This document shows positions 1-7,083 of a stretch of 8,410 bases of DNA, one piece after another. A model generated the notes under the pieces. The model saw only the letters and a list, made by a program, of their open reading frames with translations, was not told where the DNA came from and searched no databases. Numbering within the stretch: the stretch's first letter is position 1; every line of letters begins with the position of its first letter. A program made the translations under genes and the position numbers. Source of the stretch: an uncultured Prosthecobacter sp. (GTDB lineage Bacteria > Verrucomicrobiota > Verrucomicrobiia > Verrucomicrobiales > Verrucomicrobiaceae); the NCBI GenBank assembly GCA_947523045.1, contig CANNUR010000122.1, forward strand, positions 1 through 8,410, given 5' to 3'.

Positions 1-1
1 G

Positions 2-544
2 GGCAGCATGCTGAATTATCAGTACCTGGAGATCGGCTACCGCTACCGCGATCCCAAGGGCGGCGCCTACGATGGCAGTCATGGCTTCGGCGGCAGCTTG
101 GTGATGGAACTGCCGGCCACCTTCTTCCTCAAGGCCTCGATGGACTGGACCAGCGGCTCGGGCGATCGCTCGGTGGCCGGGGTGCGCAATGCCGACTACG
201 ACCTGTCGACGATCTCGGTCGGTGGCGGCGTCTACATGGCCATCAAGCCCAACCTGCATTTTGTTGGCGAGGCAGGCTTCATCTACGCGAACTTCGATGC
301 CGACACCGCCAAGCGCAGCTATACCGAGGCCGGTGTCTACGTCCGCCCGAGCCTGCGCTATCAGATGGTCGACTGGCTCGAGCTGCAGGCCGGTGTCACC
401 GTCACCAGCATGGATGACTACGACAGCAAGGTCCTGGACATCGGCGGTTACTTCCGCGTCCTGCCGCAGCTCGACGTCAACCTCGGCATGGACTTTGGCG
501 ACGAAATTCGCTCGCTGCGTGCGGGCGGTCGTCTGCGCTGGTGA
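2..544 (+). CDS. Outer-membrane beta-barrel protein, 3' part only
   Basis: The frame is open from the first full codon (position 2), so the gene almost certainly begins upstream of the window; the ATG at 8 need not be the start. The visible 180 residues alternate short polar and aromatic/hydrophobic stretches typical of transmembrane beta-strands, for example around YQYLEIGYRYR, ATFFLKASMDW, LHFVGEAGFIYANF, AGVYVRPSLRYQM and WLELQAGVTVT, separated by Gly/Asp-rich turns. The protein ends in Arg-Trp; a terminal aromatic residue is the usual recognition signal for the BAM assembly machinery in outer-membrane proteins. It resembles the small porin-like or OmpA-like barrel families (OMP_b-brl type), but the exact family and cargo cannot be told from this part. 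A strong terminator follows 22 bases after the stop codon. Barrel nature is fairly sure; function is unknown. Confidence 0.75.
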   Translation, partial: GSMLNYQYLEIGYRYRDPKGGAYDGSHGFGGSLVMELPATFFLKASMDWTSGSGDRSVAGVRNADYDLSTISVGGGVYMAIKPNLHFVGEAGFIYANFDADTAKRSYTEAGVYVRPSLRYQMVDWLELQAGVTVTSMDDYDSKVLDIGGYFRVLPQLDVNLGMDFGDEIRSLRAGGRLRW

Positions 545-566
545 TTCTCCCTCAAGACAACCCACG

Positions 567-600
567 AAAAAGGCGCTCCAGCAACGGGGCGCCTTTTTTT
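567..600. terminator. Bidirectional rho-independent terminator
   Basis: The sequence shows an 8-bp stem, GGCGCTCC at 572-579 pairing with GGGGCGCC at 586-593 (one G-T pair), with a six-base loop AGCAAC. It is preceded by five A and followed by seven T. The A-tract and T-tract let it work on both strands, which fits its place between two convergent genes: the beta-barrel gene on plus and nth on minus. The nth stop codon (599-601 on plus) overlaps the T-run, so for the minus strand the hairpin begins immediately after the nth stop. Confidence 0.9.
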
Positions 601-1252
601 AGGCCTTGCGGGTCGTCTTCGCCCTCCGGCGATGGGGAAACAGCTCGCGGCAGAGCAGGCAGACCGTGCCGTCGCAGCCGCGCGCGCTGCAGTGTTCGCG
701 GCCGTAAAAGATGATCTGCAGGTGTAGGCGGTTCCAGGCCGATTCGGGGAACAGTCGCTTCAGGTCGCGCTCGGTCTGTACCACGCTGCGGCCCGTGGTC
801 AGTTCCCAGCGCTGGGCGAGGCGGTGGATGTGGGTGTCGACCGGAAAACTCGGCACGCCAAAGGCCTGGGCCATGACCACCTGCGCGGTTTTGTGGCCGA
901 CCCCCGGCAGTTTCTCCAGCGCCTCCAGATCGGCCGGCACTTCGCCGCCGTGCTCCTCGACGAGGATTTCCGACAAGCGGCGAATGGCGCGCGCCTTCTG
1001 CGGCCCGAGCCCGCAGGGTCGCACCACGGCCTCGATCGCCTCGACCGGCACCCGGGCCAGGGCCTGCGGGGTGCGACCGAGGGCGAACAGGTGCGGTGTC
1101 ACCTGGTTGACGCGGGCATCCGTGCACTGGGCCGACAGCAGCACCGCCACCAGCAGGGTGAAGGCGTCGTCATGATCGAGCGGCACCGGCGTGCTCGGGT
1201 AGAGCTCGTCGAGCCTTTGCTGAATCCACCGAGCCCGTTCCGTCTTGGTCAC
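599..1252 (-). CDS. nth: Endonuclease III (DNA glycosylase/AP lyase)
   Basis: A base-excision-repair enzyme that removes oxidised pyrimidines and cuts at the abasic site. The 217-residue product matches the usual length (E. coli Nth is 211) and aligns from the first residues: LLVAVLLSAQCTD at 33-45, the helix-hairpin-helix LPGVGHKTA at 115-123 with catalytic Lys121, and PVDTHIHR at 137-144 with catalytic Asp139. The C-terminal cysteines are odd: C188, C193, C198 and C201, spacing C-x4-C-x4-C-x2-C, instead of the classical C-x6-C-x2-C-x5-C iron-sulfur ligands. I chose the GTG at 1252 because it gives the family N-terminus; the frame stays open far upstream, but that stretch is only the shadow of the 3D-domain gene. 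The start lies 11 bases after the upstream stop and has no clear Shine-Dalgarno, so translational coupling in an operon is likely. A bidirectional terminator ends the unit. Confidence 0.93.
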   Translation of the reverse strand: MTKTERARWIQQRLDELYPSTPVPLDHDDAFTLLVAVLLSAQCTDARVNQVTPHLFALGRTPQALARVPVEAIEAVVRPCGLGPQKARAIRRLSEILVEEHGGEVPADLEALEKLPGVGHKTAQVVMAQAFGVPSFPVDTHIHRLAQRWELTTGRSVVQTERDLKRLFPESAWNRLHLQIIFYGREHCSARGCDGTVCLLCRELFPHRRRAKTTRKA

Positions 1253-1263
1253 CGCCGTGGAAA

Positions 1264-1782
1264 TTAGCTGCGCTCGATGCGGCTGACCATGCGCTTCACG
1301 TGCGGATGGTGGGCGCGCGGTTTCATGATGGCCAGGCTCTTCGAGAAGGAGCCCCACTTCAGCACCCGGATGTTGACGTTGCGCACCCCCCAGGCCTTCA
1401 TGTGCGCCTTGGTCGGCTGATAGATGTCGATCGTGTTCGTGCCGACCAGGGCTGAGCCATAGTCGTCGACCTGGTAGATGTAGGGACTGCCCTCGATCTG
1501 GAAAATGGTGCCGACCGGGTAGACCGACCAGTCTGCCGCGGCGCTGCGCACCGTGCCGTGGCGTAGGCCGGTGCCGACTGCCGTGCGCGCGCCATACTGA
1601 ATGTGGTCCGACTCCGTGTGCGTGTAGGCCGTTGTGCGCACCGAGGTGATGCGGGTGCCGTTCTTGGTCACGATGCGACCGCCTTGCGACGAGGCACAGG
1701 AGCACAGGGCTGCGGCAGCGACGCACAGCAACAGGGTGGAGGCGGTTCTCATCATTCTTTTGAAAAAGCTGACTTTCAACAA
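1264..1782 (-). CDS. 3D-domain lipoprotein (double-psi beta-barrel, YuiC/MltA-like)
   Basis: Predicted 172-residue exported lipoprotein. Residues 1-29 form a signal: basic start (KVSFFKRMMR), hydrophobic core (STLLLCVAAAAL) and a lipobox Leu-Cys-Ser-Cys with Cys29 as the likely lipidated residue. The rest matches the 3D domain, named for three conserved aspartates: AADWSVYPVGT (D84), QVDDYGSALVG (D106/D107) and TIDIYQP (D119), ending in the typical WGVRNVNIRVLKWG. Known 3D proteins (C-terminal domain of MltA, Firmicutes YuiC/Sps) are lytic transglycosylases, so a role in peptidoglycan turnover is inferred, not shown. The start is a TTG at 1782, eight bases after a perfect GGAGGTGA; alternatives are ATGs at 1755 and 1752, which lack a good ribosome binding site. 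It sits between glnS and nth on the same strand. The tail after residue 150 is basic and His-rich. Confidence 0.85.
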   Translation of the reverse strand: MLKVSFFKRMMRTASTLLLCVAAAALCSCASSQGGRIVTKNGTRITSVRTTAYTHTESDHIQYGARTAVGTGLRHGTVRSAAADWSVYPVGTIFQIEGSPYIYQVDDYGSALVGTNTIDIYQPTKAHMKAWGVRNVNIRVLKWGSFSKSLAIMKPRAHHPHVKRMVSRIERS

Positions 1783-1790
1783 GTGCTGAG

Positions 1791-1798
1791 TCACCTCC
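1791..1798 (-). promoter_or_regulatory. Strong ribosome binding site of the 3D-domain gene
   Basis: On the minus strand the bases read GGAGGTGA, a near-perfect match to the anti-Shine-Dalgarno. It ends eight bases before a TTG codon at 1782-1780, which is ideal spacing, while the nearest downstream ATG (1755) is 35 bases away. This is the evidence used to choose the TTG start. It is the best ribosome binding site in the window; most other genes here have weak ones. Confidence 0.75.
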
Positions 1799-1815
1799 AT
1801 TGTTGGGCTTTTTGG

Positions 1816-1840
1816 CCGGGAAATCAATCCCGGATTTTTT
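1816..1840 (+). terminator. Plus-oriented terminator-like hairpin between minus-strand genes
   Basis: CCGGGA at 1816-1821 pairs with TCCCGG at 1828-1833 around the loop AATCAA, followed by A and six T (1835-1840). This is a textbook intrinsic terminator for the plus strand. On the minus strand, the coding strand of glnS and the 3D-domain gene on both sides, the hairpin is followed by CCAAAAAG rather than T, so it should not stop sense transcription. No plus-strand gene lies upstream for over 1 kb. It could end antisense transcription entering glnS, or serve as an RNA-stability or processing hairpin in the intercistronic region. Confidence 0.55.
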
Positions 1841-1847
1841 GGCGCCA

Positions 1848-3548
<1,701 letters not shown>

Positions 3549-3568
3549 GGGGATCCGACCTTGGCCGG

Positions 3569-3582
3569 AAGCCGGCCGGCTT
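3569..3582. repeat. 14-bp perfect palindrome upstream of glnS
   Basis: AAGCCGGCCGGCTT reads the same on both strands. It lies 21-34 bases upstream of the glnS start codon and directly abuts the AT-rich heptad tract at 3581-3606. It could be an operator, a hairpin in the glnS leader, or chance in DNA this rich in GCCGG. No known regulator site is recognised. Confidence 0.35.
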
Positions 3583-3631
3583 TCAAATCTCAAATTTCAA
3601 ATTTCAGGCTCGGAATCCAGAAAGCCGAGCC
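3581..3631 (-). repeat. Hairpin plus heptad-tract element, copy A
   Basis: Read on the minus strand, a 7-bp perfect stem (GGCTCGG at 3607-3613 with CCGAGCC at 3625-3631 on plus, 11-base loop) is followed at once by TGA, AATTTGA, AATTTGA, GATTTGA and AA (3606 down to 3581). The 7-base periodicity and very low GC stand out sharply from the surroundings. It lies in the 184-base spacer between the halogenase-like gene and glnS. The hairpin could also act as a weak terminator for the former, but there is no real T-run. Confidence 0.65.
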
Positions 3632-3686
3632 CGTGCGGTGGGCGACGCGCCTCTCCCAGGGGCTGTCGTCAAGCTGCCTGCTCGGT

Positions 3687-3730
3687 GCCGCCCGTGTCCC
3701 GGGGGCCTCTGGAATCTGAAATCTGAGATC
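3687..3730 (+). repeat. Hairpin plus heptad-tract element, copy B
   Basis: A GC-rich imperfect hairpin (GCC, bulged G, CCCG at 3687-3694 against CGGGGGC at 3700-3706) is followed on the plus strand by the 17-base core AATCTGAAATCTGAGAT at 3713-3729, which is identical to that in copy C. The tract runs up to the stop codon of the halogenase-like gene (TGA on minus, 3735-3733). It points opposite to copy A, so the two form an inverted pair around roughly 80 bases. Short GC hairpins are common by chance in DNA of this composition, so the hairpin is less sure than the tract. Confidence 0.55.
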
Positions 3731-3732
3731 TT

Positions 3733-4992
3733 TCAGGCCGCCAGCGGCGCGCCGTAGGGCAGTTCGTCGGGCAGGGGGCAAAACTCGCGGATGCACTGCC
3801 AGAGTTCGCTGTAGTCCTTGTTGACGTCGCCCGACAGGCAGTCGGTGATGGTGCCGCCCATCTCGGGGTACTTCATGACCACGTCCTTGAAGGAGAAGTC
3901 GGGGTTGTAGAAGGCGTAGACCAGCTTGCGCATGTTCTCGACCCCCTCGCGCAGTTGGCTGGCGTAGTCGGCAAAACGCTCGGGCGACACGTCCTTCGCC
4001 ACCAGGGCCGCGTGAATGGCGTCGCCGGCCATGACGCCGCTCTTCAGCGCCAGCATGACGCCGCTGCTGAACACCGGGTCGAGGAAGGCAAAGGCGTCGC
4101 CCACCAGCAGCAGGCCGGGCGAGGCACCGAACTTGGAGTGGCGCGAGTACTCGCTGGTCAGCCAGTATTCCCCCTCGCAGGTGCCGGCGGCGAGGTGCTC
4201 CTCGATCCATTGGTTTTCGCCGATCTCGCGCTGGAAGATTTCCTTCGGGTCGCGCACACCGCCGCGGGTCAGGTACTTGCCCTCCGCCACGATGCCAACG
4301 CTGACGCGGTCGTCGTGCAGGGGGATGTGCCAAAACCAGCCCTTGTCCGGCACGAAGGCGATCGTGGTCGCCCCCTCATCCATGCCGGCCTCGCGCTTCG
4401 AGCCCTTGTAGTAGGTCCACACCGCCACCTTGTTGAGGTAGGGGTCGCCGACCCGCCAGCCCTCGCGGTTCGAGGCAAAGGCCTCCTTGCCGGAGGCGTC
4501 GACGACGAGTTTGGCAAACAAGGACTGACGCTGTCCCTCACGATCCTGGATCTCGACACCGATGACCCGGCCACTGTCGTTCTTGAGCAGCTTCGTCACC
4601 GTCGTTTCCTCGCGCACCTCGGCGCCCTTCTCGCGGGCGTTGTCGAGCATCATGACGTCGAACTCCGCCCGCGTCACCTGCCAGGTCTGGGCGATGGTGT
4701 TGACGTCGTAGCGGGTGTGAAAGTAGAACGGCACCGACTTGCGGCCGTCGGGCTGGACGAAGCTGACGCTGAACTTCTTGGTGAAGCCGGACGACTTCAT
4801 TTTTGGAATCACGCCCAGGCGCTCGAGCGGGCCGTAAGTGAAGGGGATGAGCGATTCGCCGATGTGGTAGCGCGGGAACTTTTCGCGTTCCAGAACGAGG
4901 ACCTTGCGGCCGTGCTCGGCGAGGATGGCGGCGGTCGAGGCGCCGGCGGGGCCGCCGCCGATGATGAGGACGTCGTGTTCGGGTGAATGCAT
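3733..4992 (-). CDS. FAD-dependent oxidoreductase, flavin-dependent halogenase-like
   Basis: 419 residues. An N-terminal FAD-binding Rossmann fold shows IGGGPAGAS at 11-19 and the acidic end of strand 2 at VLVLERE (31-37), followed by GESLIP at 45-50. The two signatures of flavin-dependent halogenases are both present: WFWHIP at 219-224 (WxWxIP, which blocks monooxygenation) and FLDPVFSSG at 303-311 (FxxPxxSxG). GFTKKFSVSF at 69-78 places Lys73 where the catalytic lysine of the halogenases sits, five residues before a conserved Phe. GDAFAFLDP at 298-306 is the second FAD site. Such enzymes turn chloride or bromide plus reduced FAD and oxygen into a lysine-held hypohalous species; family members also include reductases and hydroxylases, so true halogenation is inferred. 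No flavin reductase, carrier protein or biosynthetic gene is nearby. The ATG at 4992 is preceded by a weak GAAG. It is transcribed divergently from the esterase fusion, and its 3' end runs into repeat copy B. Confidence 0.85.
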   Translation of the reverse strand: MHSPEHDVLIIGGGPAGASTAAILAEHGRKVLVLEREKFPRYHIGESLIPFTYGPLERLGVIPKMKSSGFTKKFSVSFVQPDGRKSVPFYFHTRYDVNTIAQTWQVTRAEFDVMMLDNAREKGAEVREETTVTKLLKNDSGRVIGVEIQDREGQRQSLFAKLVVDASGKEAFASNREGWRVGDPYLNKVAVWTYYKGSKREAGMDEGATTIAFVPDKGWFWHIPLHDDRVSVGIVAEGKYLTRGGVRDPKEIFQREIGENQWIEEHLAAGTCEGEYWLTSEYSRHSKFGASPGLLLVGDAFAFLDPVFSSGVMLALKSGVMAGDAIHAALVAKDVSPERFADYASQLREGVENMRKLVYAFYNPDFSFKDVVMKYPEMGGTITDCLSGDVNKDYSELWQCIREFCPLPDELPYGAPLAA

Positions 4993-5030
4993 GGTTGTTC
5001 TTCATTACGGCGGAAAGCCGGGGCTGCGAG

Positions 5031-5036
5031 ATTCTA
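5031..5036 (-). promoter_or_regulatory. Possible -10 box of the halogenase-like gene
   Basis: On the minus strand the bases read TAGAAT, five of six matching TATAAT, in an AT-richer patch 39-44 bases before the ATG. No convincing -35 is seen; the position where it would lie overlaps the palindrome at 5053-5067. This is a weak call based on a single hexamer. Confidence 0.25.
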
Positions 5037-5052
5037 TTGCAGCATGGTTTTC

Positions 5053-5067
5053 ATGCCGGGCCGGCAT
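5053..5067. promoter_or_regulatory. Palindrome in the divergent spacer, possible operator
   Basis: ATGCCGG, one G, then CCGGCAT forms a perfect inverted repeat with 7-base arms in the 128-base region between two divergent genes. It lies 61 bases from the halogenase-like start and 54 bases from the esterase-fusion start. A dimeric regulator acting on both genes is possible. No regulator gene is in the window and the family cannot be named. Confidence 0.35.
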
Positions 5068-5120
5068 AACGGGCCACATCGAGGCTTGCCAGTCGGTGCA
5101 GGGCGACGCAGGCTCAGGCG

Positions 5121-6950
5121 ATGAAAGTCGCCCTGTTCTGCCTGCTCACCACCGTCGCCCTCGCCGCCGAGCCGGAGTTTCCGCTCACCGCCGACTCCCA
5201 ACCGCAGCCCGGCGTCGCCAAGGGCACACAGCTCAAAGGCAGCTACACCGCCCACAAAGACAGTGTCTTCCCGGGCACCGTGCGCGAGTATCAGCTTTAC
5301 CTGCCGGCCGGGTTCGACAAAACCCAGCCGACCCCCTTCATGGTCTTTCAGGACGGGGTCATCTACCAGGCGCCGGTGGTGTTCGACAACCTCATCGCCC
5401 AAAAGGTCATCCCGCCGCTGGTGGGAGTCTTCATCAAGCCCGGGGTCGTGCCGGCGGCGAACGCCAACGCCCTGCCGCGCTTCAACCGCAGCTACGAGTA
5501 CGACAGCGTCACCGACACCTACAGCCGTTTCCTGATCGACGAATTCCTGCCTGCCCTTGAAGCGGAACACGGTCTGCGCTTCAGCACCGATCCGAATCAG
5601 GCGGCCATCGCCGGCAACAGCAGCGGCGGCATCTGCGCCTTCATGACCGCCTGGCACCGGCCCGACCGCTTCCGGCGGGTTTTCACCGGGGTTGGCACCT
5701 ATGTCGGCATCCGCGGGGCGGACCGCCTGCCGGTGCTGGTGCGCAAGATCGAGCCGAAACCCCTGCGCGTGTTTTTGCAGAGCGGCACGGGCGACAACAA
5801 CCTGTACTGCGGCGACTGGTGGATGGCCAACCAGATGATGGAGCGCAGCCTCGCCTGGGCCGGCTACGAGGTGAACCACGCCTGGGGCGAGGGCGGCCAC
5901 AACCAAAAGCACGCCAGCCAGGTGTTTCCCGAGGCGCTGCGCTGGCTCTGGCGCGACTGGCAGACGGATATTGAGGTGAAGGCGAACCCGAAGGGCGAGT
6001 CGAAGTGGCGCGGGTATGAGGTCGTGGGGGCGGGGGAGTGGCAGCAAATGGGCCTCGGAGATGGAGATCACAGCGTTCTCTTCCATCTCGCGTCCAACAG
6101 TCGCGGCGATGTGTTTGCCAGCAGCAACTACAAGCCAATCAACGGCAACGACGGCTCGCACACCGAGTCGCGTCGAATCGTTTCCAAAGTGACTCCGTCG
6201 GGAGCTTGGACTTTGTTTTCCGACAACCGAACCTTCGCGCTGGGCCTTGCTTTCGATGCTGGTGGGACGCTACGAGTCTCCGAGCAGGGGGAGCCGTCTG
6301 AAAAGCAGATCATTGTGGGACTGGATGATGACGGTAGACGAGTCGGCAAGGAGTTGTCTTGGGCTCGTTTGGCCAATGGCATGGAGGTGGAGCCTGAGCG
6401 TCTATGTTTCACTCACTCAGGCATTTGCTTTTTCACATCGCGTTCGGGAAACATCATGCGTGGAATCTCTCCCGATGGCAGGACCATGGACTTCCCCGTC
6501 AGCGCGACGGAGTTCGGCAGTCAACCCAACGCCATCACGCTTTCGCCGGATCAGACAGTTCTCTATTTCACCAGTGGTCCACTCAGTGAATATGTCGGCT
6601 GTTTGAGTCTCCAACCTGATGGGGAACTGGTGAATGCACAGCGTTTCTGTCAACTCGATCGAGATGGTAACGAACGCAATTCACGGTTGAATGCCTCTGG
6701 CCTCTGCGTCGACACCCACGGCTGGCTGTATGTTGCCACCTCGCTCGGCATCCAGGTCTGCGATCAGGCGGGTCGGGTGAACTTCATCCTCACCACCCCG
6801 AAACCCGCCCATGATGTCTGCTTCGGTGGCAAGGACCTCAGCGAGCTGTTCATCGCCTGCGGCGACACGATCTACAAGCGCCCGACGAAGGCGCGTGGCG
6901 TCGTCAGCGGCCAGCAGGCCCCGATCAAACCGGCCCCGCCGAAGCTGTAA
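5121..6950 (+). CDS. Secreted esterase / SMP-30-type beta-propeller fusion
   Basis: 609 residues in two domains. A signal peptide (MK, hydrophobic 3-14, cleavage after Ala15 or Ala16) sends it to the periplasm or outside; this supports the ATG at 5121 despite a weak ribosome binding site. Residues about 45-285 are an enterochelin-esterase (Fes/esterase D)-like alpha/beta hydrolase: strand VREYQLYLPAGF, nucleophile elbow GNSSG with Ser167, likely acid Asp225 (SGTGDNN) and His260 (GEGGH). Residues about 300-590 resemble SMP-30/gluconolactonase-like propellers, with repeated blades such as GLAFDAGGTLRV, ICFFTSRSGNIMRGISPDG, AITLSPDQTVLYFT, GLCVDTHGWLYVAT and LFIACGDTIY. The two domains together suggest hydrolysis of an ester, perhaps on a sugar or carbohydrate, but the substrate is not visible. 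The C-terminus is a Pro/Lys-rich tail. DNA for residues about 313-523 has lower GC than the rest (hand count near 55% against 67%), hinting at a mosaic origin. Confidence 0.85.
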   Translation: MKVALFCLLTTVALAAEPEFPLTADSQPQPGVAKGTQLKGSYTAHKDSVFPGTVREYQLYLPAGFDKTQPTPFMVFQDGVIYQAPVVFDNLIAQKVIPPLVGVFIKPGVVPAANANALPRFNRSYEYDSVTDTYSRFLIDEFLPALEAEHGLRFSTDPNQAAIAGNSSGGICAFMTAWHRPDRFRRVFTGVGTYVGIRGADRLPVLVRKIEPKPLRVFLQSGTGDNNLYCGDWWMANQMMERSLAWAGYEVNHAWGEGGHNQKHASQVFPEALRWLWRDWQTDIEVKANPKGESKWRGYEVVGAGEWQQMGLGDGDHSVLFHLASNSRGDVFASSNYKPINGNDGSHTESRRIVSKVTPSGAWTLFSDNRTFALGLAFDAGGTLRVSEQGEPSEKQIIVGLDDDGRRVGKELSWARLANGMEVEPERLCFTHSGICFFTSRSGNIMRGISPDGRTMDFPVSATEFGSQPNAITLSPDQTVLYFTSGPLSEYVGCLSLQPDGELVNAQRFCQLDRDGNERNSRLNASGLCVDTHGWLYVATSLGIQVCDQAGRVNFILTTPKPAHDVCFGGKDLSELFIACGDTIYKRPTKARGVVSGQQAPIKPAPPKL

Positions 6951-6965
6951 GGCGGTGGCCCCAAC

Positions 6966-7012
6966 GCGGGCTTGCCTCCCGCTTCTGCAATCTGAAATCT
7001 GAGATTTGAAAT
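6966..7012 (+). repeat. Hairpin plus heptad-tract element, copy C
   Basis: GCGGG at 6966-6970 pairs with CCCGC at 6978-6982 around a 7-base loop. It is followed by the 17-base core AATCTGAAATCTGAGAT at 6989-7005 (units AATCTGA, AATCTGA, GAT) and then TTGAAAT. The core is identical to copy B, and the GAGATTTGAAA end matches copy A read on minus. It sits 15 bases after the esterase-fusion stop, so the stem might also act as a weak terminator, though no T-run follows. It fills much of the 133-base spacer before the GNAT gene. Confidence 0.65.
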
Positions 7013-7083
7013 GGCTGCACGCCCGCGCCTTTTCGTCTGGCCGCGTGTCGCGGATGACGTAAGTTTCAGACCCACGCCCTGCC

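Noticed and set aside
1253..1726. N-terminal extension of nth to a 375-residue protein
   Set aside because: The extra residues are a frameshifted reading of the 3D-domain gene and have no glycosylase similarity. The GTG at 1252 gives the normal family N-terminus.
3581..3730. Small CRISPR array or integron attC site
   Set aside because: The units are 7 bases with no spacers, and the copies differ in orientation. The attC core sites (RYYYAAC / GTTRRRY pair) are absent and no integrase or cas gene is present.
3590..3732. A short coding frame in the halogenase-glnS spacer
   Set aside because: Frames run through the repeat tracts without a start, ribosome binding site or protein-like composition. 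The region is better explained by the repeat pair.
4993..5120. A riboswitch or small RNA in the divergent spacer
   Set aside because: Apart from one 15-base palindrome, I see no multi-helix structure, conserved aptamer motif or terminator in the 128 bases.
5034..6161. A long minus-strand open frame opposite the esterase domain
   Set aside because: A shadow of the esterase frame with Ala/Val/Gly/His-rich translation and no motif. The plus frame has a signal peptide and catalytic residues.
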